The notes under the pieces: model-generated
Seen by the model: only the letters and a program-made list of their open reading frames with translations
What the model was told of the DNA's origin: nothing
Databases searched by the model: none
Translations under genes and position numbers: made by a program
Shown: positions 30,748 to 43,865 of the stretch, piece by piece
How positions within the stretch are numbered: the first letter of the stretch is position 1
Layout of the letters: each line of letters opens with the position of its first letter
Assembly (NCBI GenBank): GCA_002104935.1
Contig: MCGT01000039.1
Coordinates: 1-64,000 of the forward strand
Length of the DNA: 64,000 bases
Origin: Hesseltinella vesiculosa
Taxonomy: Eukaryota > Mucoromycota > Mucoromycetes > Mucorales > Cunninghamellaceae
Direction of reading: 5' to 3'

Positions 30748-32196
30748 TCAAAGAACCATCGGTTTACGACCGGTCACAGCATAACCAAACGACTTGAAAT
30801 GATACTGCTTCATGGATGGTTCGATGTCTTTTAAGAAGGCGGTATATTTATCCCCAGAGAGGCCGATTGTTTGCTCAAACAGAGGTCGTGACGTGGCGGC
30901 AATGGATCTCCAATCATAAGTCCATTCAGCAACCAATTTGCCACCATGTGCATGATCTAACTCTCGAGCCATTCTGTCCAAAATCAGTAAACCTGCGCGA
31001 CGCATCAAGGTTTCCAGGCATGACCCGATTCGCGGGTTCTGTCCTCGTTGTTCACAAACTTGGATCACTGACGAAAATAAGGGTGAGATACGTTGGTGAG
31101 TAAAGAAAGTGGACCTACGTGTGCGCACCAACAATTGACAGGCACCACCTCCAGAATCCTAAGAAAAAAAGAGCAAGTCAACAATCAAGTTTGGATGATC
31201 TTCAAAACACCTACGCGGTAGTCAGGCTCGATCATTTGCAACACGCCGCCTGGCTTCAAAATACGGACACAGTCAGCAATCACCCTTGGCCAGTCCTCGA
31301 CTTTAAAGGCAGCCACCATTAGGCGTACTTGTACCAAATCAAAAGAGTTGTCGGCAAAAGGGAGGCCATCGATGGCATCAGCGAGCATGAAAACCGAATT
31401 TGGAGGTCGGATTGTTTGGGGGTATGTTGGATAGATGTCGATGCCGTACACTTCACAGTTAGGGTAGTCTGTGGCCATTTCCTAATCATAAAAATGAGGA
31501 GGATGAGTTGTCTTGCCCCTTTTTCCAGCTCTTTGGATTTCCTTTTTCCAAGCCCTTCTCCTCTTTTTCACTCCATCTTTCTTCTCCTTGTTTGCCCCCT
31601 CTTCTCATTTTTTTTTTTTAGCTCTTTAAACTTTACCAAGCACCATGATCCTGGACCACAACCGATCTATTTTAAAGTTGTTAATATTAAGCTTGTTTTT
31701 TTTTTTTTTTTTTTTTTTTGCATTACATCTAAAACCATGACACCTTCATCGAGAGGCAAGACTCTGGCTGCGTTTTGCAAGACATTCCTATAAAAAAAGT
31801 AAAACACTTGTAAGCCCTAAACATCATGAGTCCACACCATACACAGCCTTCACCACAGACACACTCCCTTCTCATGCTCTCCTATCTCGCACACATCGAC
31901 TCAGAGGAACTCCTTAACTTACCCTCCAAACAGCTCTTTGATTGCAAAGTGTTGCTACATTCAATAAAGGATGAGATGAACGCGTTCGCACAAGCTATAG
32001 GTGTGCTTACTCCCATGAGCCTATCTTGCTCTTCATAAGTCTTTGGAAGCCAATAATTACTGTTTTCTAAGCTGGTGGGCGGATCAGAATGTTGCGACGA
32101 CGTTGTCAAGGTGGAGCGGTCAATGTCGCATTCTTTTTCTTGCACAGGTAGGAGGCTGGAAGGTTTCCTCTGTAAACGCGATACGCTGGTACCCAT
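30748..32196 (-). CDS. SAM-dependent methyltransferase (class I, Methyltransf_11/25-like)
   Basis: About six exons read from ATG 32196 to the stop at 30748. The N-terminal ~60 residues are low-complexity and Ser-rich. Then NYWLPKTYEEQDRLMG leads into QHFAIKELFGG, NVLQNAARVLPLDEGVMVLD and, across an intron, IGCGPGSWCLEMATDYPNC, the SAM-binding motif I. Motif II-III segments are YGIDIYPTYP, DAIDGLPFADNSFDLVQVRL and ILKPGGVLQMIEPDYR. The C-terminal half ends GYAVTGRKPMVL. Similar proteins are widespread in Mucoromycota and the substrate is unknown. One small exon (near 31655) carries the GCGPG motif, flanked by an intron with a 24-base T run on the plus strand. Borders are inferred from frame continuity. 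Confidence 0.82.
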
Positions 32197-32686
32197 CGTT
32201 TTTATTTTCTGCAATTTCCTTTTTAAAAAAAAAAAAAGGACGTAAAAGAAGCCAATGGATTCAAAAAATGCAAAAGAAGAGGAAAAAATGTTTGACAGAA
32301 AAAAAAAAAAATCGAAAAAGGAATTTTTTATGCAAAAATAATCAGCCAATCACATCCCCCATGTCATGCAGATAGCCAAGACTGCCCCAGAGTCGCCAAG
32401 TTTTTTGAAGATTCTGCTTTCCATTGATTCTTGCCTCTGAACAAGCGCGGATAGCATAGAACATGGCATGTGGATGGCGAATGAAGGTGGTTTTTTTTAA
32501 TTCACAGTGGTTGTCCTTTATTTTTTTAGCCAGACGGGCTTGACCTCAAAATGAGGTCAAAAAAGAACTTGCCAAAGGGATGGTTGCCATTTTCGGAAAA
32601 AGCATAAAAAAGGCACTTGCTCTTTCGTACGCCTTTCTTTCTTCTCAACAACTTTCTTTTCATTCCCTCTCGTATTTACATTCATC

Positions 32687-35188
32687 ATGGGTGGTGCTAC
32701 AACCAACTCACCTCCTGTTTATTATCAAATGGATCCTTCATCACAATCACCTATCCAGGTAAGAAAAAAAAAACACAACCGAACAACAGGTTTTTTTTGC
32801 CAAGACTCACATCTTTCCAGCAAACGACAACTCACACCGTACGCCTAATCTACGCCAAGAGTGCCTTTTGCTTGCACATGGACACACTTCACTTGCAAGG
32901 TTATTTGACCATTGTTGCAAACACTTTGGAACACACCGAAAACCAAATGATTTACCTGGCATGGATACCCTATCATTTGATTGATCCTCTGGACAAGCAT
33001 TACTTTACCTGCTTGGATGGCGGTCTAGCTTCTGATCAAGGTAAATCAACCGATCCCAGCCATAGTGACCTCACTTTTTTCCACTTTTGACAGAATTCCC
33101 GGCCATTCATCTTCATATGGGTCTTGGCGAAACCACCGTCATTGCCATCAACACTATCCACTCTCTCTACGTCCATCCTCCTTCCCCAAATCAACAAGGC
33201 TCCATCGTCATCACCACTTCCCAAGGCGATGTCCTACGCCCATTATGGTATCAACCCACCAATCCCTTTGATGCCTGGCCTGGCTACAACGTCTTGGATA
33301 TCTTGAAAGCCTTTGTCGACATTGAAAAGTAGAGGACAAATCAAGTGTGAACCACTTCCCAACTGACCTTTTTTTTTTTTCTTCATGCCAACTAGAACTC
33401 GTGATGACCCTTACTTGTATCTGATATCCATGTCAGCCAACGCACAGCAGCACCTCGCCATCTCGCCTGCGCCACCGTCTCCATCCCTGTCCACCATGTC
33501 CACCGTTCCTGAATCTGATCCTTTGTATAATACCCTTCAAGAAGCAAGATGGCATATTCTTGAGCGCTTCTCTCGCATCACAAGGGCATCCAGAGACGCT
33601 GCAAGTAAGTCTATCTCTGCACGCTGCCCAGAAAAGCCATTCTCATCTTGGCATTCTTTTTTTTTTTTCGTGTAGCACATGTCTTGGAACATCCTGTGAC
33701 CCAGCCATTGTTCCCAATGCTGCCCGCCTCTGTCCAAGCTCTTCGGCATAATGACACGGCACAACAAACCATCAATGATTATAACCTTGCCAACTATTAC
33801 CTGACCCAATGGTAAAATCTTGGCAACCAGCCCCATTTCACGTGCCGCCCTTCTCATTTTTTTCCCTTTTTCTACCAATAGGGCAGCCGATACCACTTTG
33901 GAACCCTTGTCCGATGAAGCTGTCGATCGATTACTAAAAGACACGCCGGAAATGCAAACACCACTACCAACACACAGCCGTCGCGCTCCTACCCCTGCCG
34001 AAGAATGGGTCGACTTCTTTAACCAAGACGGCGTGCTCAAAGTCCCGTTGCAAACGATCCGTGCGCGCATCTTCCAAGGTGGTCTTGAACCTGACATTCG
34101 TATCGAAGCCTGGAAATTCCTCTTGGGCATTTATCCTTGGCAAAGCACCTTTGACGACCGAGAAGCCATTCGCCGCAGCAAAGCGTAAGTGTCAGCCCAA
34201 CCCTGTCACTAGACAAGCTAACATTGGACTCTTTGCTTTTCCTTAGTGAGGAATACTATGCCATCAAGGCCAAATGGTTCAACGATCTGGACACTCGAAA
34301 TACCCCCCGTTTCTTGGAAGAAAAACATCGCATTGACAAGGATGTCCATCGCACCGACCGCAATCTCACCATCTTTGCTGGGGAAGATCATCCCAATCCG
34401 GATCCACAAATGGCTGTTGGCACCAATCCCAACTTGGAAATCATGAAGGACATTTTAGTCACCTACAACTATCACAATACCTCCCTTGGCTATGTCCAAG
34501 GCATGTCCGACCTTTGTGCCCCCATGTTTGTCGGTATGGGTGACGAAGCCATGGCCTTTTGGGGCTTTGTCAGCTTTATGGACCGCGTCGTAAGAAAAAG
34601 AAAAAATCCTGGAAATCACAATGACTTATTTTTTTCTGGCAGCAATCCAACTTTTTCACGGATCAATCCGGCATGCATAGACAACTCAAGACCCTCCAGG
34701 CAATGATTCAGTTTATGGACATGCCTCTCTACAAACACCTGGAACAGACCGAGACCCTCAACCTGTTTGTATGCTTCCGCTGGCTCCTTGTTTGGTTCAA
34801 ACGAGAATTTGATTGGGAAGACGTCATCCGGCTCTGGGAAGTCCTCTGGACCGACCACCTCTCGCACGACTTTATTCTGTTTGTGGCTCTTGCCGTGCTT
34901 CACCAACACCGCCAAGCTCTGCTCAACCTGAACCAATTCGACGAAATCCTAAAATACATCAACGAGCTCTCAGGAAAACTCCAACTCACCCGCACATTGG
35001 AAACCGCCGAGATTCTCTTCTATCAATTCAAGCGCCGTGTCCGTGCCATGGAAACCAAGCGCCACCAACTGCATGAACGCTTGCAACGTCGATCCGTCTG
35101 GACCAATGAAAACGAGCGCAACGACATCCAAGTGGCGCTTAATCAGCTTCAAGTCGACACCTTGCTTTTGCAGCTTCTTCCTTCATAA
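32687..35188 (+). CDS. Gyp7-like TBC-domain Rab GTPase-activating protein
   Basis: A GAP that stimulates GTP hydrolysis by Rab GTPases, probably Ypt7/Rab7-type at late endosomes or vacuole. About eight exons start at ATG 32687. The N-terminal part (~1-230) is the regulatory domain of Gyp7/TBC1D15 proteins (RLIYAKSAFCLHM; QGSIVITTSQGDVLRPLWY; DPYLYLIS). The TBC domain begins at IRARIFQGGLEPDIRIEAWK, with the arginine finger in DIRIEAW and LLGIYPWQST. The glutamine finger lies in TSLGYVQGMSDLCAPM. LFVCFRWLLVWFKREF and RLWEVLWTDHLSHDF follow. Both catalytic fingers are intact. The last exon ends in a predicted helical tail. The gene is divergent from the methyltransferase gene and is followed closely by the phosphatase gene. 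Confidence 0.92.
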
Positions 35189-35412
35189 TAAATATAGATT
35201 TAGGCTTTTTTTCTATTTTAGCCTCTTTGTTTCATGGCCGATTGCGCCGTTTCTTTGTTTTCACGTCACACAAAGTCTTGGCCATTTTTTATTTCAGCGG
35301 CGCTGTCTCCTTGAAAAACCCGCTCCTTTTTTGCTGGGGCTCATTTTTTCTTGCTCTTCTTTTTCTTCCCGTTTATCCTCTTCCTCTCCTTTTCTATCTG
35401 GCGTTCATCATC

Positions 35413-36607
35413 ATGTATTCTGAATGGCAAAAACCAAGGTCAAAAAAACTGATCTTATCCTACCTGGCCGACTGGGCGTTGGTCATCATCATGGCCGCTG
35501 CTTTTTTCGGCTTAGATACAATCACTCCGTACCATCGCGAGTTCTCTGTCAATGACAAAACGATCAGCTTTCCATACGACACCAAAGAAGAAATCCCTAC
35601 TTGGATGTTAGGGGTAATTCCATCTCCTTTAAATATTTTCGACTCTACTAACTTTGCCATTCCCTTTTTTTAGGTGATCAGCTTTGTGGCTCCCATCGTT
35701 TTGATTGCCATTGTATCTCTTGGCTTCAAGAGGAATTTCTATGACTTCCACTGTGGCATCCTTGGCCTTTGCTTGGCCTTGAGCTTAAGCGTGGTGTTCA
35801 CCCAACTGATCAAAGTCACTGTTGGCCGTCCTCGGCCCGACTTCTTAGACCGGTGCCAGCCCATTCCTGGCTCGCAAGATCCTCCCTATGGCCTCTCCAA
35901 CTACACCATCTGCACCACTCCCATCGACTCCCATTTGATGACCGATGGCTTCAAAAGCTTCCCCAGTGGCCATTCTTCCTGTAAGCTCCTACTGCTGTCC
36001 CTCCCTGATCACCCCTCACTTTTTTTTTTTTGTCACGCCAGTTTCCTTTGGCGGCCTTGGCTACCTTGCTTTGTATTTTGCTGGCAAGCTCCGCATGTTC
36101 GATGAACGTGGTGTAAGTTGGTGGTTATAAAAGACGACCCATCCCTCAACCCACCTTCTTTTTTTTTTTTTATTTTAGTACACTTACAAAGGCTTCACCT
36201 TTATCCTTCCAGTGATTGGCGCCTTGCTTGTCGTCATCACTCGAACACGCGATTACCGTCACCACTGGCAAGATGTCACTGCCGGCTCGTTGTTGGGCTG
36301 CGCCTGCGCTTTCTTTGCCTATCGACAATACCACCCAGCCCTTGGCAACGACCTATGCCACCTACCCTTCCCTCCTCGCTTCAGCTCAGACATTCTCCCA
36401 ATCACCACCCATCCTGGCTATGCTCCTTATGATCGCCATGCCCCCGACGAAGAGGTCGGTGAATCCTCCGCACAAACCTCTGCCGCTGCCTACAATAGAA
36501 ACAATAGAGAAAGCGCCAATGCCCTGCTCGGACATCAGCATGATCCAATGGGCTATGATGGCCATGATCAACAAAAGATCCAACTGCAGCACACCGCTTT
36601 TGCATAA
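35413..36607 (+). CDS. PAP2-type lipid phosphate phosphatase
   Basis: An integral membrane phosphatase of the LPP/DPP family that dephosphorylates phosphatidic acid, diacylglycerol pyrophosphate or related lipids. About four exons run from ATG 35413 to TAA before 36608. It has about six hydrophobic segments. The three catalytic motifs are present: KVTVGRPRPDFLDRC (KxxxxxxRP), FPSGHSS completed by FSFGG across an intron (PSGH), and RTRDYRHHWQDV (SRx5H variant, TRDYRHH). The final ~80 residues are hydrophilic. An ATG at 35227 in the same frame would add a hydrophobic 62-residue extension, but this runs through T-rich leader-like DNA and is not favoured. An AATAAA cluster follows at 36660. Confidence 0.9.
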
Positions 36608-38149
36608 ATACCTCTCAATCTCTTTTGCAATTAATCTCAATGCTTGTATCTTTCCAAACAATAAATAAAAGCATGCAATCTCATTTGCTACACACTCATC
36701 GTTTCCCGAGCATGCACTACGCCTTGCAATTTATTGAAGAGCTGCATGAAAAATGAAGAGATAAACTCCGATCCGTCAAAAAAAATCACATGCTTTGCCG
36801 TTTGTGCAGCAAAAAAAAAAACGGTGCATTGGTATGTATGCTGTTTACTTGGAGTCTCTTGAAAACAAGAACCATGTAGGAGGGATATATCATCCTGGGC
36901 TTATTTGACCGCAAAAATAGCCCTGCTGTCCATCTTTTTTTTTCGTCGGGCGCAGAGCCATCATGTACCGGTAGCGCTGGTTGCTTCAAGTGTGGTACCA
37001 GTTACAAAAACATGTAGCTAGACTATGTTAATGCCACTACCATTCCGTAACATGCCGGCTGTATGCTTCCTACCTATAAAATGTATAATAATTAAAAGCT
37101 CTTGGAGTGTTGGACCTTGCGAAAAAAAAAAAAAAAAAAACATGGTAGACCTGAAGATAAAAAAGCGACTGTGCGGGAGCCAAGTTCATTTTCTTCAAAA
37201 TGAAAAAAAAAAAAAAAATGTTGCACAGCACTGTTGATCGATCAGATCGATCTGACATGTTGTAAGTGTGCGCAAATGCATGAATGATGATGGTATAGAA
37301 AAATTCAGGTCAATTGGCGAAGGGCGCCCAGCCAACTTTTGATCAATTTCATTTTGACATTGCCAATGGCCCAGCCAAAAAAAACGAAAAATCCGCCATT
37401 TTCCTCACGGGACCCCTGGCGAGCTGACCAAAAATCGCAGAGCAAAATTGCTTTCAACTGTTCTGCCAATTCTTTGATGTCAAACACGCTCACCTGATAT
37501 AAACACATCCATCTATTTCTTTGAGACCACACACCTGCACTTTTTTCTCTTTGAGCCTATGTGGCCGTCTTTTTTTTTTCTTTCTGCTTTTTTTTTTTTT
37601 TTTATTCTGCCGCCACTTTCCATTTTTTGCCTAAATCCTATTCACTCTTTTTTTCTGTCTTTTTTTTTTTTTTTACTCCTCTCTCTATGCCGCATCCCGT
37701 CTTTGCCTAATGATCCGCAATCAATCCCTCGGTAGCTTCAGCTCAGCATGCACTTAAAGAAACCATACCCGATCGCTAAACACTACTCTTATCCTAGCCG
37801 CATTGTTGAATACTGTACAAAAAATAGTTTTTTTTTCGATCTCGCTTACTTGAACTACGCAAGTACCAAAAGACTGTCTTGCACAGGCATTCATCAAGTG
37901 ATTAATTCTACCACTGCTCACCATGCTCTTCTGTAGCACTCTGCTTCTATGGCAGGACGTCACAAGCAGTTTGTAGCGAAGGCGTAAAAAAAGCTATTGC
38001 ACGACCAATGTGAGGGCAGCCAGCGAGCTACCAAAAAAGGAAAAATAGAACGGGGATCAAATCTACACCAATCGGAATGCATGGCGAAATATTCGGCCCG
38101 AATCGACCAATCCACGACAAATATGTTTCCCCGGTTTTCTGTTTATTAG
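36608..38149. other. Gene-poor region with repeat copy C and pyrimidine tracts
   Basis: About 1.5 kb without a recognised gene. It contains A-tracts (37121-37140, 37204-37218), a dispersed-repeat copy (37216-37450), and a strongly pyrimidine-rich strip (37540-37700) with three T runs of 9-18 bases. The open frames here are short and have no recognised content. A tRNA follows. Confidence 0.55.
37216..37450 (+). repeat. Dispersed ~240-bp repeat family, copy C
   Basis: The fullest copy after A. It shares GTTGCACAGCACTG, GCGCAAATGCATGAATGATG, TCAGGTCAATTGGCGAAGG, GCCAACTTTTGATCAATTTC, CCGCCATTTTCCTCACGGG and CCAAAAATCGCAGAGCAAAA with copy A in the same order. It begins directly after a 16-base A tract. 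A TATAAA lies 50 bp beyond its end. Confidence 0.72.
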
Positions 38150-38222
38150 GCCCTGTTAGCTCAGTCGGTAGAGCGTGGGACTTTTAATCCTAAGGCCGAG
38201 GGTTCGAGCCCCTCATAGGGCG
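38150..38222 (+). tRNA. tRNA-Lys (anticodon UUU)
   Basis: A complete 73-nt cloverleaf without intron. Acceptor GCCCTGT pairs with ATAGGGC (one G-U). The D arm is GCTC..GAGC with AGTCGGTA loop. The anticodon stem TGGGA/TCCTA (one G-U) closes loop CTTTTAA, anticodon TTT at 38183-38185. The T arm is GAGGG-TTCGAGC-CCCTC, with the TTCGA signature. The discriminator is G. Box A (TTAGCTCAGTCGG) and box B (GGTTCGAGCCC) promoter elements are intact, and a T run (38234-38242) follows as an RNA polymerase III terminator. Confidence 0.97.
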
Positions 38223-40433
38223 ACTGCTTTTGCTGTTTTTTTTGCCATCAATGGTTGGCTTGATAAGCGATGTTTTTTGACGCTTTTTTTTTCTCATTCC
38301 ACTTTATTAGGCCAGGTGGCGTGAGGATTAGGTGTTGATGCATTGGCGGTCACCGTGGGAGGTAAAAAAGGGGGACATGAAACCGATTTTTTTTTTTTTT
38401 TTGGTGGGGGCAAAAGCATCGCATCAGTTTGATAAGAGGTTTGGTAGAGACCTCACTGTCGAAAATACAGCAATGGTATGGCGTACAGTAAAGATCAAGG
38501 TACGAGAGTAGGAGGAATATGCACAACAGATTTTTGATACTTGGTGAACCAAGTGGATATTGGCGCGGAATTCTATGCCCAAAACCAGCGGGCGCATGTT
38601 TGAATGCAGTCTCCGCGTCTCGTTCTTGGCACGGCGACTTGGAAGTCTGTGGCTTTGACCAGTATGACTTCTCATTGGGCTCAAGACACATTCAAAGATG
38701 AGGAGTAACAAACCAATGAGCCAGGGTGTTGACATGATTTGTCAATTCACAAGCTGGCCCTAGCCCTTGATGAAAAAAGACGGCCTACATAAAACAGTTG
38801 GACGGGGGTAGTGAGCCATTGGCTGATGCTCATCCTCATTTTCGAAGCTCCGATTGGCGTCAACACTTGACATTTTGGTAGCATGGTGAAGAGCCTTCGC
38901 ACCACAGGCGGCACAAAACGTTTCTTCTGTACAGCTTGGCCATGATGTCGAGCGTGGTTGGTCGGCCTCTTTTGCCAGGGCAACTTTGCGTAACAAGTAT
39001 TGACCATTGCCGACGAACCTGTCTTTTCATGTGCTTCTCGAATGGAAAGGTTGGTACCAATTGGCGGAGGCTAGGTTTTTTGGGGCAAATGATTTTCGAT
39101 AACCTGCCAGGATGAGTTGCTGAGGGGCGTCCAACCAAAATTAAATCATTTTTTTATTGTCTGTCGACTGGCCCTGGTTGAGCTCAACCCAACTCGTTAC
39201 TGAGCCACCTTCTTGTATAAGGTGGATTCACCAGGCAAGTCTTTTTTTTTTTTTTTTTTTTTAAAAAAAAAGCGGATGCGAGTGAAAAAAGAGCGATTTC
39301 TTGCATCGTGTCGTGAATCGAATCAGCCTGGGATGTCGGCATTTTTCCAAAACTGGTATACTTTGAATGCCGCCGCGAGACCTTGGTGGCCGCGATGTTC
39401 AAAACGAGCAAGTGTGGAAAGAACTTATGGATGATCCTATTAAAAAAGACAGCTCCACATGCTGTCGTTTATTATTTATTTTTTTCATAGAAACCACATG
39501 TGAGTACACGTGATGAAGATAGCAAACAAAAATCAAGACGTTTGGCTTTTTTGTTGGGTCGCCAGGCTAGCGAAGTTCGAGGTGGTGCAGATGTTTGGCT
39601 AAATCTGTGTTAGCCTTTGCCAATGGTTACATATTGGAGCAGTTCATTGGGGGGTGCGCTTTATATTAAAGAATGAGGCCATCCCTGGCATGGACAACAG
39701 TCGCCTTTTCCAAGTTGGTGGGATTAGGAGAGGGTGCATGGGTGTTGTCTTCAGTAAATTTGGCGCCATTTTTATATTTATATATCGAGCAAGTGGTTGT
39801 AGTTTTTTCGATAATTCAATAGAACAGGAGAGAGGTGAAGATAAAACACAGTAGATTTTTTTGAAGCAGCGTCTGCTGGGCAAGCTGGCCGATCAAAAAC
39901 GAAAAGGGATAGGCAAATTTTCATGTGTGCCAAAACAAAATGATTGCCGGGAAGGGTGGCAAAAAATAAAGGGGAAGAAACAAGGGGAGAAAAAAAAAAA
40001 AAAAAGGAGCCAAGGGGTGGGAAAGGGGCTTCCTATACAACAACAATAGAATAACGAGGCTAGCATCGTCTCGCCAGAAGTTCTTTTGTTCTTTTGCCCC
40101 TGCTACAGCACCTCCTTGAGACTTATTAAAACATCACTTTTTGAGATGGCATGCCAACTAACAGAGAAAAAGACAATGGTTCTAGAGTAAATCCCTTTTG
40201 AATTCCTTTGATAACGACTTTTGGTGGCAAAGGTGGTGTTGGCCATTGACATTCCTTCCTAAAAAGATCGATCCCCCCTCGGTTTATTTGGTTCTAGATG
40301 AAAAGAAAAACAAGGCAGCGCAGGTGGAGAATTACATGATAAACAAAAGATTGGTGTCTAAGAAAAAAAATTGGCGAGTTAGGCTTTATGCTGCAAGGGA
40401 TCGTATGGAGAGGGATGTTTTTTAAACACCTAC
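38223..40433. other. Unassigned region downstream of tRNA
   Basis: About 2.2 kb with no recognised gene. Short open frames occur on both strands. One on the minus strand (38424-38735, 103 codons) starts MSTPWLIGLLLLIFECVLSP, which looks like a signal peptide, but the remainder is not recognisable. A/T runs lie at 38383-38402, 39241-39262 and 39991-40006. The terminal exon of the metacaspase gene must lie somewhere in 39900-40430. Nothing else can be supported. Confidence 0.45.
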
Positions 40434-42626
40434 CAATAGGATGACTGGCGCTAAGTTGAGGTCGTTGAGAGTATCGTTGTCGTAAGATATCACGCACACT
40501 GTTCAAGAGTTGGAGGTACGATTGATTTCTGTTTGCTCGGAGTGCAGCTGCAAGAAAAAACAGGGTGAGTCAAGCGATGTCGTCAATTCAATCAAAAAAT
40601 AAAAACAAAAGCACAACTTACTGGTGAATGCATAGCTCATTGCCCCCGTTGCTTGAGCCGCAATGACGGCATCCGCGCTTGTTTGATCGTCTAGATAAAA
40701 ATGATATGAGGCCACCTATGAATCTTCAACTCCCCCCTTTTTTTTACCTTTGCATCCAGAAAACATGATGACATCAGCTTCAGAGCCCTTGAATTGCTGT
40801 GCTTGCCTAGCCTGACTATTGCCCTTTAAAAGGCGATTGCCAGATCCCATGAGGGTGGAGAGGGCACCACCCAAATTCCCGGAGGCATAGGCCATCCCTG
40901 CCTGGAGGAGTCCGCTGCCAGCATCCTTCAGAGCGCTGGGTTCCTTGAGTACACCTTGAGTCGAGTAGACGTAGGGTAGATCCAGGGCAGTACCACTATG
41001 ACAGCTGTCGAAAATGGCGGTCAAGCGGCAGCCTCTTGGCAAGGGGCGCACCATGATGGCATTCATTTCCTAAACGGAGGATGGGTGAGCGGGCAAGGAT
41101 TTCAAACCTGTTTTCTTACGTCGTCCACGATTTGACCTGTTTCACCCGGGTAACGGTCATGATCCACAGGAAAAACAGTTCTAAAAAAAAAAAAAAACGC
41201 CACGCAAACAAGGTCAGCGCGGTTATCTTTCAAAAAAAAAGGTCTTACTCGTCTTGGCCATCGTCTTCATCACCGTCCACATCGCGTACCTATAGTTTCT
41301 GGTAAGTTTGTAATAAAAAGGCAGATCCTGAATGACTTACACTACCACCATGGCCACTGTAATGGAAAAAGAATCTGTTGAAAAAGCAAGGAGGTGAGTG
41401 TTTGCGTATTTATGAAAAAATCTACCGATGGGCAAAATCTCACATTGTACTTACGAGTCGTTAGGCTGTGCATTTGCGACGAGCCAGTGCATGCCACTGA
41501 TCATGTTTTGTCGAGTGGGAATGAAGCGGGGGTCCTTTTGGTCGTCGGTCAGGATGACCATGTCTTCCTGTGAGATAAAAAAATAGAGTTGGTAACAGTA
41601 TCCATTTTTTGATCCGCTGCTTGATTTACCTCGCGGAAGTTGTACAAGGTCATCAAGAAGTTTTTCACGTTATGCACGTCGTTGATGCAGCCTATTTAAA
41701 GAATGAATAAGCCATCATGCAATGCTTGTTTGTACTTCTTACCTCGGAGTTCATTGCGACTGCCAAAGTAATTGATGCCAATAAGCAATGCCCGTTTTCT
41801 TCCTTGACCTGCAGAAAAAAAAAAATAAGAAGAGATCGGTGGGGTAGGTGACTGGGATTACAGTTTGAGAGTTGGAAATTTGGTGGAGGCAGGCCTTGCA
41901 TTTGGGGGTTGACGTGCATAATGTACTGATTAGCTGATTGCTGGTTGTAAGCAGGGCCAGCAGGCACTATCAAAAATCAAGGTAAGATCACAAAAACTTG
42001 CCGATAACCGGTTTTGCGAGTTTACCCGGCTGGCCAGCCGGTTGATGGGCTGATGAGGTTGGGTAGTTGGCCTGGGCAAGGGTGGGATCGGTCGGCCGGA
42101 ACTGCGGATCTTGCACTACGAAAATGAGAAAAGTTAAGGACCCATGTCACACAACTGTTCGGAAATGGTCAGAGCCGAGTTTACAAGGAGGAGGAGGGTA
42201 CTGGCCATGTTGAGGTGGATAGGATGGATACTATGAAAAGAGAAAAGTGAGACAAAAATGTAAACAATGGCGGATTAGCTCATACCGATGGAGGAGGGCC
42301 ATCAGGAGGAGGATACTTGTGAATATAAAAAAAAAAGGATTTGTCAAAACAATTCAAACGTTTGGTGTGAGACTTACATTGGCGGGAGGTGGGGGATACT
42401 GTCGAGAAGGTGGAGGATACTGTTGAGGAGGAGGGGAGTATTGTTGAGGAGGAGGGGGATATTGTTGAGGAGGAGGAGGATATTGTTGCGATGGAGGTGG
42501 AGGATAGTGTTGCGATGGAGGAGGAGGATATTGTTGCGATGGAGGAGGGTACTGCTGTGCCGGAGGTGGTGGATACTGTGCACCAGGAGGTGGAGGTGGC
42601 GGATAGGAATAGCCAGGATAAGTCAT
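40434..42626 (-). CDS. Metacaspase (type I), 3' terminal exon not identified
   Basis: A caspase-fold cysteine protease with Arg/Lys specificity, linked in fungi to proteostasis and stress. The start at 42626 encodes [15 protein letters not shown] and a long Pro/Tyr/Gln prodomain of Q.YPPPP units (first exon 42626-42378, 83 codons). Later exons encode [42 protein letters not shown] with the catalytic His, and [15 protein letters not shown] with the catalytic Cys. Then come [29 protein letters not shown] and [20 protein letters not shown]. The last exon seen ends at 40434 in phase, before GTAGGTG; the final few codons are further downstream and were not fixed. Ten or more small exons. The catalytic dyad is intact. 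Confidence 0.88.
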
Positions 42627-43865
42627 TGAAACAACGTCAATAAAGAAAAAAAAAAGGTTATTTTTGGGGGGACCACAGATTGTTTTTTTTTTTGCCAAAG
42701 AAGAAGAAAAAGACACTGAGAGGCTGTGCAAAAATAAAAAGCGAAGCATGACGCTATTTTTGGCAGCCAGCAAAAAACCCAGGCCATTGCATCAAAAAAT
42801 CACCATATTAGAAAATAGGAGGTCGATCTATATGATTATCATTATTTTTATAAACAAAAAAGATCTACATTGGGCTATGTGCTAAAAACAAACCCATACG
42901 ATAGGTTTGACGATGAAAAAGTTGCATTGCCATAGAACTCTATTGAACAATGGCCAGAGCGCTTGAGCGACCCTTGAAATCTCCGCTTCAGCTTGGGTGG
43001 TGGCTAATAGGAAAAAAAAAATGATATGAATTAAATAGCTCATCGTTAAAGAGGTGCTTTTTTCTGTGGCAGCACAGATATAATAAAAATAAGATAAAGA
43101 AAAAGTTTTGGGGGGAGTGAACGCCTCAGCAAAAAGGTACACGGGAAAAAGTTGCCAAATGCATGATTCTGGAGCCATTGAATAAGCATCAGCACGTGAA
43201 TCGCAACGTTTTCCATGGTTTGGTTTTGTGTGATTGAGTACAGTAATTTTAAGAAGTCGAGAAATGACATAAGGTAAAAAAAAAAAAAAAAAATGCGACT
43301 TGCAAATCAGGCACCAAAGCGTAACAAAAAAATGACAGGCTTGGGAGGATTCTTTATATAAAAAATGATGATGATCCTCATCCCCCCAATCATAGACAAA
43401 AACAATAAGCTAAGCATTGGTTTGAATCAGCCCCATGCGTACGTGTTATGCTTAAACATGTTGCTGCGTGTTAAGCTAAAAAGACTTCCCAGCTCTCGAG
43501 CCTAACAAAAAAAAAAAAAAGAGAGAGGTGAGGATGGTTGTCATTTACCACTTTTTCGTTTTGTTAATGTTTTATTTTTATTGTGTTTGAACCCCACTAT
43601 TGTTTCTGGTAAATTGATAAGGGGGTTCAACAGGAGGAACAAAGAAAAAAGGGGGGAGGACAAGGGAGGAAAAACGGGGAAAAAGGGGGTGCTGTTAAAA
43701 AAAAAAAAAAAAAGACTGCACAAAGAGAGTGGCCTCTTTTTGAAAGATAAAAAGGACGCACGACCTTTTTTCTTGTAGTTTCTTTTTTTTCTAATCGAGT
43801 GTTTCTTTTTTTTTGTGTCTTTTTGTAATTTATATAGAAATCTTTCTCGACCATTTTATGCATAT
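42627..43865. other. Divergent intergenic region, metacaspase to megasynthase
   Basis: About 1.2 kb between divergent genes. It holds several homopolymers (43275-43293 A, 43507-43520 A, 43696-43713 A) and a polypurine strip near 43620-43690. Open frames of 60-100 codons have no recognised domains. The ~100 bp before 43866 are T-rich, like other promoters in the window. Confidence 0.5.

Noticed and set aside
35227..35412. N-terminal hydrophobic extension of the lipid phosphatase
   Set aside because: The sequence is T-rich leader-like DNA. ATG 35413 gives the standard family N-terminus; kept only as an alternative.
38281..38370. Second tRNA after tRNA-Lys
   Set aside because: The GGTGGCGTGAGGATTAGG text does not fold into a cloverleaf.
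38424..38735. Small secreted protein gene on the minus strand
   Set aside because: A signal-peptide-like start is present, but the rest has no recognisable fold, cysteine pattern or exon partner. Left as unassigned.
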